DNA from: Bacteroidales bacterium
GTDB lineage: Bacteria; Bacteroidota; Bacteroidia; Bacteroidales; Bacteroidaceae
DNA: 11,138 nt
Direction of reading: 5' to 3'
Assembly (NCBI GenBank): GCA_004557285.1
Contig: SFEK01000063.1
Location: 1-11,138, forward strand
Part shown: positions 1 to 7,427 of the stretch, in pieces
How the letters are laid out: every line of letters starts with the position of its first letter
Numbering within the stretch: position 1 is the first letter of the stretch
Notes under the pieces: generated by a model
Databases searched by the model: none
Told to the model about the DNA's origin: nothing
What the model saw: only the letters and a program-made list of their open reading frames with translations
Position numbers and translations under genes: made by a program

Positions 1-1
1 C

Positions 2-976
2 CTGCCGCAGATACTCATACTCTATGCCTTCATCTCCTTTATGGAAGACTCCGGCTACATGTCGAGAGCGGCATTCATCATGGACCGCCTAATGCACAAG
101 ATGGGACTGCACGGCAAGTCGTTCATACCGCTCATCATGGGTTTCGGATGCAACGTCCCTGCCGTCATGGCAACACGCACCATCGAAAGCCGGCGGTCGA
201 GACTCATCACCATGCTCATACTGCCAATGATGAGCTGTTCGGCCCGACTGCCCATTTACATCATGATTACAGGCACATTCTTCGCCGCCCAATACCAAAG
301 CTTGGTTATGATTTCACTCTATATCATAGGCATAGCAATGGCGGTGGTGATGAGCCGCATCTTCAGCCGATGGCTCGTGAAAGGCGACGACACTCCGTTT
401 GTGATGGAACTGCCTCCATACCGCTTCCCCAGTGCCAACGCCATCTTCCGACACACATGGGAGAAAGGCAAGCAGTATCTTAAAAAGATGGGAGGCATCA
501 TACTCGTGGCAAGCGTAATAGTATGGGCCTTGGGATATTTCCCCCACAATCCTGACCTCTCGCCACGAGAACAAAAGGAGCAGAGCTACATCGGACAGTT
601 TGGCAAGGCGGTGGAACCCATCTTCCGTGCACAAGGCTTTGACTGGAAACTCGACGTGGCGCTTATATCGGGTATTGGCGCAAAAGAGATTGTGGCATCC
701 ACCATGGGAGTGCTTTACGGCGACCAGGAAGACGACCATGCCGACAACGCGACGAAATACGACCGTATGCGTCAGCACATGGAGGCCGACGGCATCACCC
801 CTCTCGTGGCCTTCTCTTTCCTCCTCTTCATCCTGCTCTACCTCCCCTGCCTCGCCACCGTAGTGGCCATAAAGAACGAAAGCGGCTCGTGGCGTTGGGC
901 CCTCTTCGCAGCACTCTACACCACCGCATTGGCGTGGATAGTGTCGGCAGTGGTGTATCAAGTGGGGCAATGGTAG
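2..976 (+). CDS. feoB: Ferrous iron transporter FeoB, C-terminal part (5' end outside window)
   Basis: FeoB is the inner-membrane Fe(II) importer, in which a cytosolic G domain controls a membrane core. Only the last 324 residues are here: the frame is open to the first base, so the ATG at 41 is internal and the G1-G5 GTPase motifs lie upstream of the window. What is visible is the Gate/core membrane region. It has the motif GFGCNVPA followed by SCSARLP, carrying the conserved cysteines of the first Gate segment, and later GIGAKEIVAS, the second Gate signature. About six hydrophobic segments are seen, the last two being a stretch around LLFILLYLPCLATVVA and a final C-terminal helix. The stop is TAG at 974-976. 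No FeoC-like gene follows; uvrA starts 58 bp on in the same direction, so co-transcription is possible. Family identity is certain from the motifs. Whether the protein is a FeoA-FeoB fusion, as in many Bacteroidota, cannot be seen. Confidence 0.95.
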   Translation: MPQILILYAFISFMEDSGYMSRAAFIMDRLMHKMGLHGKSFIPLIMGFGCNVPAVMATRTIESRRSRLITMLILPMMSCSARLPIYIMITGTFFAAQYQSLVMISLYIIGIAMAVVMSRIFSRWLVKGDDTPFVMELPPYRFPSANAIFRHTWEKGKQYLKKMGGIILVASVIVWALGYFPHNPDLSPREQKEQSYIGQFGKAVEPIFRAQGFDWKLDVALISGIGAKEIVASTMGVLYGDQEDDHADNATKYDRMRQHMEADGITPLVAFSFLLFILLYLPCLATVVAIKNESGSWRWALFAALYTTALAWIVSAVVYQVGQW

Positions 977-983
977 GGAAAAG

Positions 984-1004
984 GGTAGAAGGTAGAAGGT
1001 AGAA
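984..1004 (+). repeat. Three perfect tandem copies of GGTAGAA between feoB and uvrA
   Basis: Three head-to-tail 7-bp units occupy 984-990, 991-997 and 998-1004, just after the feoB stop and 30 bp before the uvrA ATG. The unit is purine-rich, so the mRNA leader of uvrA would be too. No promoter-like TTTG or TAnnTTTG element is seen in this spacer. Copy-number change by slippage is possible but not shown by one sequence. Confidence 0.8.
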
Positions 1005-1034
1005 AAATCTCTCCCCAAACAAAAAAATGACGCA

Positions 1035-3842
1035 ATGAACAAATACATCGAAATAAAAGGCGCGAAGGTGAACAACCTCAAGAATGTGACACTCAACATT
1101 CCGCGCAACAAGTTTATAGTGATTGCCGGAGTCAGCGGCTCAGGCAAGTCTTCGTTGGCTTTCGACACACTGTATGCCGAAGGACAACGCAGATATGTGG
1201 AGAGCCTGTCGGCTTATGCCAGACAGTTTCTCGGACGAATGAACAAACCTGAGTGCGACTACATCAAGGGAATACCGCCGGCCATTGCCATAGAACAGAA
1301 AGTGACCAGCCGTAACCCAAGGTCCACCGTGGGCACGTCGACTGAAATCTACGACTACCTCCGCATGCTCTTCGCACGGGCAGGACACACATATTCGCCC
1401 GTCAGCGGCAACGAGGTGAAGAAACACTCAACGGAAGACATCATACAGTGCGTCAGCCAGTATTCGCAAGGAACAAAGTTTGTCGTCATGGCTCCACTGA
1501 TATGTTCAGCAGGACGAACGGCGGCAGAACAGTTGCGGGCCGCAATGCTGCAAGGCTATGCACGCATCTTTGTCGACAGCGACTTCAAACGCATCGACGA
1601 CTATCTCGAAACCTGTGGCGACAACGTGGCCAACGACATATACATTGCAGTAGACCGCATGTCGGTGGACATGTCGAAAGACGGGGTGTCACGTCTTGTA
1701 GACTCCGTGGAGACCGCCTTCTACGAGGGCAAGGGCGTCTGCCGCATCATGTTCATGCCATCAATGCTCAGCTACGACTTCTCTACACGGTTCGAATGCG
1801 ACGGAATGGAGTTTGAAGAGCCCAACGACAATATGTTCTCATTCAACTCTCCAGCAGGGGCTTGCCCTGAATGCCAGGGATTCGGAAAGGTGATGGGCAT
1901 AGACGAACACCTTGTGGTGCCCAACCCGTCGCTCAGCGTATACGACGGATGTGCCGTATGCTGGAACGGGGAAAAAATGAAAGAATGGAGAGAGGAATTC
2001 TGCCGAAGGGCTGCAGCCGACAACTTCCCCATTTTCGAGCCATACTACAACCTCACCCGCGAACAGAAAGACTGGCTGTGGCACGGCCTGCCTTCAGAAA
2101 AGCACAAAACGCCAAGAAACCGCATTTGCATCGACACCTTCTTCGAGATGGTGCGCGAAAACCAATATAAAATCCAATACCGCGTCATGCTCAGCCGATA
2201 CCGCGGCAAGACCACCTGTCCACGCTGCCACGGCACACGACTGAAGCCGGAGGCCGACTACGTGAAGATTGGAGGGCGAAGCATATCTGACATCGTGGAA
2301 ATGCCAATAGTGAAGCTGAAACAATGGTTTGACAACCTCCAGCTCAACGACCACGACGCACAGGTGGCGAAACGACTGCTCGTGGAAATCAGCAACCGAC
2401 TTCAGTTCTTGCTCGACGTAGGACTCGGCTATCTCACCCTCAACCGCCTCTCAAACTCGCTCAGCGGAGGCGAGAGCCAGCGCATCAACCTCACCACGTC
2501 GCTCGGCAGCAGCCTCGTAGGCTCGCTCTATATTCTCGACGAGCCAAGCATCGGGCTCCACAGCCGCGACACCGACAAGCTCATTGCCGTACTGAAAAAA
2601 CTGCGCGACATTGGAAACACGGTCATCGTGGTGGAACACGACGAAGACATAATACGACAGGCCGACTACCTCATCGACGTGGGTCCCGACGCAGGACGGC
2701 TCGGCGGAGAGATAGTGTACGAAGGACCACTGACGCCGGCCGCCACACTCTCCTCCCCCACCCCGCATCCGTCATACACCCTGCGCTACCTCTCCGAAGA
2801 GCTTTCCATCCCACTGCCCACAGGCCGCAGGAGATGGAACCGACGCATAGTGATTGAAGGAGCACGCATGAACAACCTCAAAGGCATAAACGTGGAGATA
2901 CCGCTCAACGTGATGACCGTGGTGACTGGAGTGAGCGGTTCGGGAAAGTCAAGCCTCATCAAGGGAATACTCTACCCCGCCCTTAAACGTCACATAGGCG
3001 AGGTGTGCGACACTCCTGGAGAATACAGCAAGCTAAGTGGCGACATCAACGCAATAAAGCATGTTGAGTTTGTAGACCAAAACCCGATAGGAAAGAGTTC
3101 ACGCTCAAACCCAGCCACTTACGTAAAGGCATACGATGCCATAAGAGACCTCATGGCCGAACAGCCATTGGCGAAGCAGATGGGATTCACCCCGCAGTTC
3201 TTCTCGTTCAACACCGACGGCGGGCGATGCGAGGAATGTAAGGGTGCGGGAGAGATAACCGTGGAGATGCAATTCATGGCCGACATAGTGCTGCCCTGCG
3301 AGGCATGCCACGGCAAGCGTTTCAAGCACGACATTCTCGAAGTGAGGTTCCACGGCAAAAACATCAGCGACATTCTCGACATGACCATAAGCGAAGCCAT
3401 CGAGTTCTTCACCACCCACGGACAATCACTCATAGCCAAGCGACTCATGCCGCTATACGACGTAGGACTCGGATACATACGTCTCGGACAAAGCTCCTCC
3501 ACCCTTTCCGGAGGCGAGAACCAGCGTGTGAAACTCGCCTACTTCATAGGTCAGGAGAAACAGGTGCCCACGATGTTCATCTTCGACGAGCCCACCACCG
3601 GACTTCACTTCCACGACATCAACCGTCTGCTGAAGTCATTCGCAGCACTCATAGAACGCGGTCACACCATATTAATAATTGAACACAACATGGACGTGAT
3701 AAAATGTGCCGACCACATCATCGACATGGGACCCGACGGAGGCGATGCCGGTGGCAATGTGGTAGTGTGCGGCACGCCGGAAGCGGTTAGCGGATGCAAG
3801 GAAAGCATCACCGGCCACTATCTAAAGGATAAGCTATACTAG
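1035..3842 (+). CDS. uvrA: UvrA-family excinuclease ABC subunit A
   Basis: UvrA is the DNA-damage sensor of nucleotide excision repair: a dimeric ABC-type ATPase that loads UvrB at lesions. The 935-residue length is close to the usual ~940. Cassette I has Walker A GVSGSGKSS at 32-40, signature LSGGESQ at about 476, Walker B LYILDEP at about 498-504 and a following EHDED switch. Cassette II has Walker A GVSGSGKSS at 632-640, signature LSGGENQ at 824, Walker B MFIFDEP at 847-853 and EHNMD. A region equivalent to the UvrB-binding domain lies at about 120-235, so this is not the shortened UvrA2 form lacking it. The C-terminal zinc module is intact (C732, C735, C755, C758), and a C395/C398 pair is present. 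The module near 255-280 has only C277 and C280 at the expected places; its first CxxC is missing. The ATG at 1035 is chosen because the family N-terminus (IEIKGAKVNNLKN) begins immediately. Bacteroidota often carry more than one uvrA, so this may be a paralogue rather than the main repair copy. Confidence 0.95.
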   Translation: MNKYIEIKGAKVNNLKNVTLNIPRNKFIVIAGVSGSGKSSLAFDTLYAEGQRRYVESLSAYARQFLGRMNKPECDYIKGIPPAIAIEQKVTSRNPRSTVGTSTEIYDYLRMLFARAGHTYSPVSGNEVKKHSTEDIIQCVSQYSQGTKFVVMAPLICSAGRTAAEQLRAAMLQGYARIFVDSDFKRIDDYLETCGDNVANDIYIAVDRMSVDMSKDGVSRLVDSVETAFYEGKGVCRIMFMPSMLSYDFSTRFECDGMEFEEPNDNMFSFNSPAGACPECQGFGKVMGIDEHLVVPNPSLSVYDGCAVCWNGEKMKEWREEFCRRAAADNFPIFEPYYNLTREQKDWLWHGLPSEKHKTPRNRICIDTFFEMVRENQYKIQYRVMLSRYRGKTTCPRCHGTRLKPEADYVKIGGRSISDIVEMPIVKLKQWFDNLQLNDHDAQVAKRLLVEISNRLQFLLDVGLGYLTLNRLSNSLSGGESQRINLTTSLGSSLVGSLYILDEPSIGLHSRDTDKLIAVLKKLRDIGNTVIVVEHDEDIIRQADYLIDVGPDAGRLGGEIVYEGPLTPAATLSSPTPHPSYTLRYLSEELSIPLPTGRRRWNRRIVIEGARMNNLKGINVEIPLNVMTVVTGVSGSGKSSLIKGILYPALKRHIGEVCDTPGEYSKLSGDINAIKHVEFVDQNPIGKSSRSNPATYVKAYDAIRDLMAEQPLAKQMGFTPQFFSFNTDGGRCEECKGAGEITVEMQFMADIVLPCEACHGKRFKHDILEVRFHGKNISDILDMTISEAIEFFTTHGQSLIAKRLMPLYDVGLGYIRLGQSSSTLSGGENQRVKLAYFIGQEKQVPTMFIFDEPTTGLHFHDINRLLKSFAALIERGHTILIIEHNMDVIKCADHIIDMGPDGGDAGGNVVVCGTPEAVSGCKESITGHYLKDKLY

Positions 3843-3864
3843 GGTCAGAGGCAGACTGACCCTA
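3840..3864. other. Hairpin overlapping the uvrA stop codon
   Basis: A perfect 9-bp inverted repeat (TAGGGTCAG against CTGACCCTA) closes a 7-nt loop. Its left arm begins with the uvrA TAG stop codon. It is not followed by a T-run on either strand, so it is not a standard intrinsic terminator. It could stabilise the uvrA mRNA 3' end, help Rho-linked termination, or mark the end of a leftward transcript from the promoter at 3967-3998. The fold is seen in the sequence; its role is inferred. Confidence 0.5.
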
Positions 3865-3918
3865 TGCGAATATTCCAAGCAAGATAATGATGATATTTCA
3901 CTCAATTTTTAGCACGTG

Positions 3919-3948
3919 CTCAACTTACCGAAGTCCAATTATGTTGAG
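3919..3948 (-). other. Possible structured RNA element in the convergent gap
   Basis: Read leftward, CTCAAC (3948-3943) can pair with GTTGAG (3924-3919). Between them lies ACTTCGGT, which can form two pairs closed by a C(UUCG)G tetraloop, although an asymmetric internal loop separates the two stems. The element begins about 12 nt downstream of the start site expected for the leftward promoter at 3967-3998. The short stems could be chance in AT-rich DNA. A perfect 10-bp palindrome, AGCACGTGCT, abuts it at 3911-3920. No open reading frame of note is seen in this stretch. Confidence 0.2.
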
Positions 3949-3966
3949 TAATTAAGAAATTGCTTG

Positions 3967-3998
3967 CAAATATACGTATTTATTTTTATCAATGCAAA
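3967..3998 (-). promoter_or_regulatory. Bacteroidota-type promoter pointing left, with no gene in front
   Basis: On the minus strand TTTG (3998-3995) is followed after exactly 20 nt by TATATTTG (3974-3967). This matches the Bacteroidota primary sigma-factor pattern of a -33 TTTG and a -7 TAnnTTTG separated by about 19-21 nt. The spacer is AT-rich. A start site is expected near 3960. The promoter lies just beyond the terminator of the susC-susD operon and fires into the roughly 120-bp gap and then antisense to the 3' end of uvrA. No protein gene lies downstream in its direction, so a small or antisense RNA is the plausible product; a chance match or a relic is also possible. Confidence 0.5.
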
Positions 3999-4017
3999 CT
4001 TTATGGAGTTAAAGGAA

Positions 4018-4060
4018 TAAAAAAAGTTAAGGAAGTTAACTCCCTTAACTTCCTTAACTT
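4018..4060 (-). terminator. Intrinsic terminator of the leftward susC-susD operon
   Basis: A perfect 16-bp inverted repeat (4024-4039 and 4045-4060) encloses a 5-nt loop. On the minus strand it is followed directly by a run of T residues, complementary to the A-run at 4019-4025, as expected of a Rho-independent terminator. It begins 23 bp past the stop codon of the last operon gene. On the plus strand the hairpin is followed by ATCTATC, only weakly T-rich, so it would serve read-through from uvrA less well. The stem is AT-rich but long and without mismatch. Confidence 0.85.
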
Positions 4061-4083
4061 ATCTATCTTGCAAAAAAATTGAC

Positions 4084-5592
4084 TTACTTACTCTTTACCA
4101 CCTTGATGTTGTCAATAAACCAACGGCGATAGACACTGCTGCCTGTTGTGGCCTTGGTATCACCCCAATCATCGGACTTGATGCTGATGCGGGTGTCCTT
4201 GGTAACCAAAGACGCGTCAATATCCATTTCGGCATGGAGCCACTCTAACTTATCTACTTCATCCACGAAATTGTGACCGATAGGATCAAGTTCAACTGTC
4301 TGACTGCCGTTTGTAATTGAGACAATCAACTTAACTGGGTCGAACTTGCGAGTGCCACCCACCATCGGAGCCCAGTCGAACGAGAGTGTCAGCTTGGTGT
4401 TATCAGGCACATCGGTCAAGGCTGGCAGTGTGATACCTGCCTGGTAGTCGGTCTTGCCAAACTTCAGGTAGTTCTTCTGCAGATAAATGGCGTGACCCGG
4501 TATTTCCTCCAGTGTGTAGCCACGAGCTTCGAGGGCGTCTGAAGCCAGCTCGCCAGCCTCGTTGGCAGCTGCATAAATCTGGGGAGCAGTACCGCTGCCG
4601 TCGTTCTCTACGGTCTGTCCTGCACCACTGTTGTCAGACCATGGCTGCAGCCACTCGAAATCATCAGAGAAATAGATTACTTCATATACACCGTTGTCCT
4701 GAACCGTAGCAGCCAATATTCTAAGGGCAGGAGCAGCCACACCGGCGAAGAAACCAGTGACAGTGACCTTATGTCCATTGATCGAAGCCAAATCAAGCGA
4801 GGCTGAAGCATCGATGACAGACACTACATTCTCTGCACCATCGACAATGATGTTGTTGCCGTCGAGCACTCCGCTCACCGAGATATAGTCGCGTGAGGTG
4901 GAATTATAAGAGTCAACCTTGGCGGTGATGTCGGTGACAGTGGGATAAGCAACGACATTGCCTGTAGAAGATACAGCCACCTCGTCACACTCAACCAAGG
5001 CGAGCTTGTGAGTGTCAGAAGTCTTGCTACCCTTCACCAAAACCTTGTCGCCAATCCTTACCGTCTGACTGCTCTTAAACAAGATGTTGGCATTGCTTTG
5101 TGCATCGGAAGCGACGAAACCGTCTGAAGTGACAGCACTTACGATGATGTCATTTATTGTGACAACCGTCTTGTCGTCAAGAGAGGCAATCTCACTGAGC
5201 TTGTATTCCTTGCAGTCGCGATATTTGTCACCATCCTGGGTAATAATCACCTCTGCCCTGCTGGCCAAGGTTGCGCCCTTGAATACCAAGGCTTCCTCAC
5301 GTGGATTGTCGATAGCGCCATCGCGCATATTGTCGGTTACTGAAATCGTGACATCCATTGTACCAGTGCCTGAGGCTGGAGTCACAGTCACCCATTCGGG
5401 AGCCTCGGTAACCCAGTCGGCATCTGCATACACGGTGATTATCTTCTCTGACGCGCCGTTAGCCTCGAAGTTCAAAGCCTTGGCACTTGTCAATACGGCC
5501 TTGGAAAGCGTGCTTTCATCGTCGCTGCAACTCCACAGAAGGTTCATTGACAGCAACAGGGCCAGTGTCATTATATAATTTATACGTTTCAT
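4084..5592 (-). CDS. Surface lipoprotein with BACON domain, OB-like regions and C-terminal beta-sandwich
   Basis: This 502-residue protein is the last gene of the operon, starting 11 bp after the susD stop. The N-terminus is a lipoprotein signal with lipobox LLWSC (C22) followed by SDDE, an acidic stretch like the Bacteroidota surface-export signal, so display outside the outer membrane is likely. Residues about 33-121 fit the BACON fold: spaced tryptophans in ADADWVTEAPEWVTV, then a PASGTG turn and an ending VIITQDGD. Residues about 132-205 and 218-298 look like two OB-type beta-barrels, similar to DUF5689-like regions: phrases such as TVVTINDIIVSAV and GDKVLVKGSK recur in altered form as DYISVSGVLDGNNI and GHKVTVTGF. 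Residues about 305-502 resemble a jelly-roll ligand-binding sandwich, starting YFSDDFEW and ending WFIDNIKVV. No catalytic motif is seen. It sits where SusE/SusF-type binding lipoproteins often sit. A role in surface ligand binding is inferred; the ligand is unknown. Domain naming beyond BACON is tentative. Confidence 0.85.
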   Translation of the reverse strand: MKRINYIMTLALLLSMNLLWSCSDDESTLSKAVLTSAKALNFEANGASEKIITVYADADWVTEAPEWVTVTPASGTGTMDVTISVTDNMRDGAIDNPREEALVFKGATLASRAEVIITQDGDKYRDCKEYKLSEIASLDDKTVVTINDIIVSAVTSDGFVASDAQSNANILFKSSQTVRIGDKVLVKGSKTSDTHKLALVECDEVAVSSTGNVVAYPTVTDITAKVDSYNSTSRDYISVSGVLDGNNIIVDGAENVVSVIDASASLDLASINGHKVTVTGFFAGVAAPALRILAATVQDNGVYEVIYFSDDFEWLQPWSDNSGAGQTVENDGSGTAPQIYAAANEAGELASDALEARGYTLEEIPGHAIYLQKNYLKFGKTDYQAGITLPALTDVPDNTKLTLSFDWAPMVGGTRKFDPVKLIVSITNGSQTVELDPIGHNFVDEVDKLEWLHAEMDIDASLVTKDTRISIKSDDWGDTKATTGSSVYRRWFIDNIKVVKSK

Positions 5593-5603
5593 ATTTTTAT
5601 GTA

Positions 5604-7406
5604 TTAAAATGAAAGTCCATCATCCCAACCGGGGTTCTGCGTCAAGTTGTAATTGAGCGAGCGTTCGTTGATTGGAATAGGATAAAGATAGTCTCTTTCC
5701 TCCGAGAAATTGGTGCGGGGAATGTTCTTGTGATAGTAGATGTAACCCTTGTTGTCGGACGACAAGATGAGTTCATTTCCTATTTCATACACCTGAGTGC
5801 CTGATGCGGTCTCGGGCTTTGCCGTTCCCTTGTCGTAGAGCACCACGTCGGCCTTTCCGTCGCCAGTGAGGTCATACTGTCCGGCACCGGGGAAATACAT
5901 TCCCATGAGCGACTGGTTGATGCAGCTGCCTGCCTTCCAGCGCACGAGGTCGTCGAAGCGGAAACCTTCCTGCATGAGTTCGACAGTGCGCTCGCGGCGT
6001 ATTTCAAGGATTACGCCCTTGTTGCCGCCAATGACGTTGGGATAGCCTGTTTCCTCCGAAGAGAGGTATCTGTCAGGATGGGCGTTGGCATTTGCCAAGT
6101 TGAGATCGGGCATTCCGACACGCTTGCGTATCACGTTGACAGATTTGTTGAGGTCATCCTGTGTCAATGTTCCTAATTCAGCCTTTGCCTCGGCATAGTT
6201 GAGGAGCACCTCGGCATAACGATACACAGGGAGGTCGCAGGTGGAACGGTCGTTGCGGTCAACATTGCCACCCGAAGCAGTGGGGTCCTGTACAAACTTA
6301 ATAGGCTGATAGCCTGTGACACTGATAGAGAGGTCGGGTGCGAGCACCTCGGTCTTGCCAATACGATGATATCCCGGAGTGCGTATGCTCTGAGCCAAGC
6401 GCGGGTCGCGGTCTTTCACCTCGTCGATGAATGTCATCTCCTGCCATCCAGCCTTGTCGGTGAATGCGGTACCGTCTTTCATCAGATAGGTGTTCACCAT
6501 CTTGCGTGTCAGTCCCGGGCGTCCCTGTGTTGCCAACAAGGCGTGAGCCGTGGCGTTGTGATAGATGGATAGTCCGTAGTCAAACTTGATTGCGAGTATA
6601 TACTCATCGGGATTGGCATCCTCCTCGGCGAAGAGATTCAGGTAGTCGCTTTCGGGATGTCCTGTGGTATATAGCTTGTACGGGCCTTTTGTCATCAGCT
6701 CTTCAGCCGCGTCAGCTGCCTGTTCGAGATAATATGTATAATCGTGATCCTCCAGATTCAAATTGTGGTATTTGCGGTATGTACCCTCGTAGAGGCAGAA
6801 CTGTGCCTTCAGTGCCATGGCAGCCCATTTGGTGACACGATATGGTGCGCTCTTCTCCTCCTTGTCGGTGGGCAGATTTTCAATGGCATAGTCAATATCT
6901 TCAATCATGTGGGTCATGACGAGCTCTCGTGAATCGCGAGGATTGTAGAGTGCCTCGTCATCCGAACCCAGTTCGGTGTCATACCATGGCACATCACCGA
7001 ATCGTTTCACCTTCTCGAAGTAGAAGAATGCACGGAAGAACCGTGTCAATGCGGTATATTTCACCACGGCATTCTTGTCAGAGCACTGGTCGGCATAAGC
7101 CAGAAGTGTATTCATCTTGCGCAGATCGGTCCATGTCCATCCGCCACCCGAAGCGGGCACGGTGCGCTTGGTGCCGCCCATCATCTCGTCGGAGAGATTC
7201 TGCTGTATATATACGTCACTTTGGTCGTCGTATGGCGACTTGTCTAACAAGTTGTTATAGAAAGAGTTAGTGAAAAGCTGCAGGTCGGTTTCCGTTTTGA
7301 AGTAATCAACCTGTGAAATCAGGCTTTTCGGCTCCAGGTCGAGCAGGTCGTCGCACGACGTCAGTCCTAACGATATTGCCAAAGCTGCTATAATTATTCG
7401 TTTCAT
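5604..7406 (-). CDS. SusD/RagB-family nutrient-binding outer-membrane lipoprotein
   Basis: SusD proteins are surface lipoproteins that form a lid over their SusC transporter and deliver ligand to it. This one has 600 residues, at the long end of the family. The signal peptide ends in lipobox GLTSC (C18) followed by DD, consistent with surface export. The mature N-terminus DDLLDLEPKS and the following FTNSFYNNLL are typical of the family's first helices. The helical core includes RVTKWAAMALKAQFCLYEG, a TPR-like segment. The C-terminal half carries the SusD hallmark ILEIRRERTVELMQEGFRF with DLVRWKAG at about 463-492, and the protein ends YPIPINERSLNYNLTQNPGW, the usual closing motif. It starts 21 bp after the susC stop, with an AT-rich leader and no Shine-Dalgarno sequence, as expected in Bacteroidota. 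Specificity cannot be read from the sequence. The gene is intact. Confidence 0.96.
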   Translation of the reverse strand: MKRIIIAALAISLGLTSCDDLLDLEPKSLISQVDYFKTETDLQLFTNSFYNNLLDKSPYDDQSDVYIQQNLSDEMMGGTKRTVPASGGGWTWTDLRKMNTLLAYADQCSDKNAVVKYTALTRFFRAFFYFEKVKRFGDVPWYDTELGSDDEALYNPRDSRELVMTHMIEDIDYAIENLPTDKEEKSAPYRVTKWAAMALKAQFCLYEGTYRKYHNLNLEDHDYTYYLEQAADAAEELMTKGPYKLYTTGHPESDYLNLFAEEDANPDEYILAIKFDYGLSIYHNATAHALLATQGRPGLTRKMVNTYLMKDGTAFTDKAGWQEMTFIDEVKDRDPRLAQSIRTPGYHRIGKTEVLAPDLSISVTGYQPIKFVQDPTASGGNVDRNDRSTCDLPVYRYAEVLLNYAEAKAELGTLTQDDLNKSVNVIRKRVGMPDLNLANANAHPDRYLSSEETGYPNVIGGNKGVILEIRRERTVELMQEGFRFDDLVRWKAGSCINQSLMGMYFPGAGQYDLTGDGKADVVLYDKGTAKPETASGTQVYEIGNELILSSDNKGYIYYHKNIPRTNFSEERDYLYPIPINERSLNYNLTQNPGWDDGLSF

Positions 7407-7427
7407 TATATATAGAATTAATGATGA

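Noticed and set aside
314..1168. Minus-strand open frame of 284 codons opposite feoB and the uvrA start
   Set aside because: It spans two clearly real plus-strand genes and the gap between them, and its translation is rich in His and Cys with no recognisable domain. It is a shadow frame of C-rich coding DNA.
3840..3864. Hairpin at the uvrA stop as an intrinsic terminator
   Set aside because: The 9-bp stem has no T-run after it on either strand, so it is listed only as a hairpin of unknown role.
3911..3920. Palindrome AGCACGTGCT as a transcription-factor operator
   Set aside because: One 10-bp palindrome without a second copy, and not placed over a gene's promoter, is too little to call an operator.
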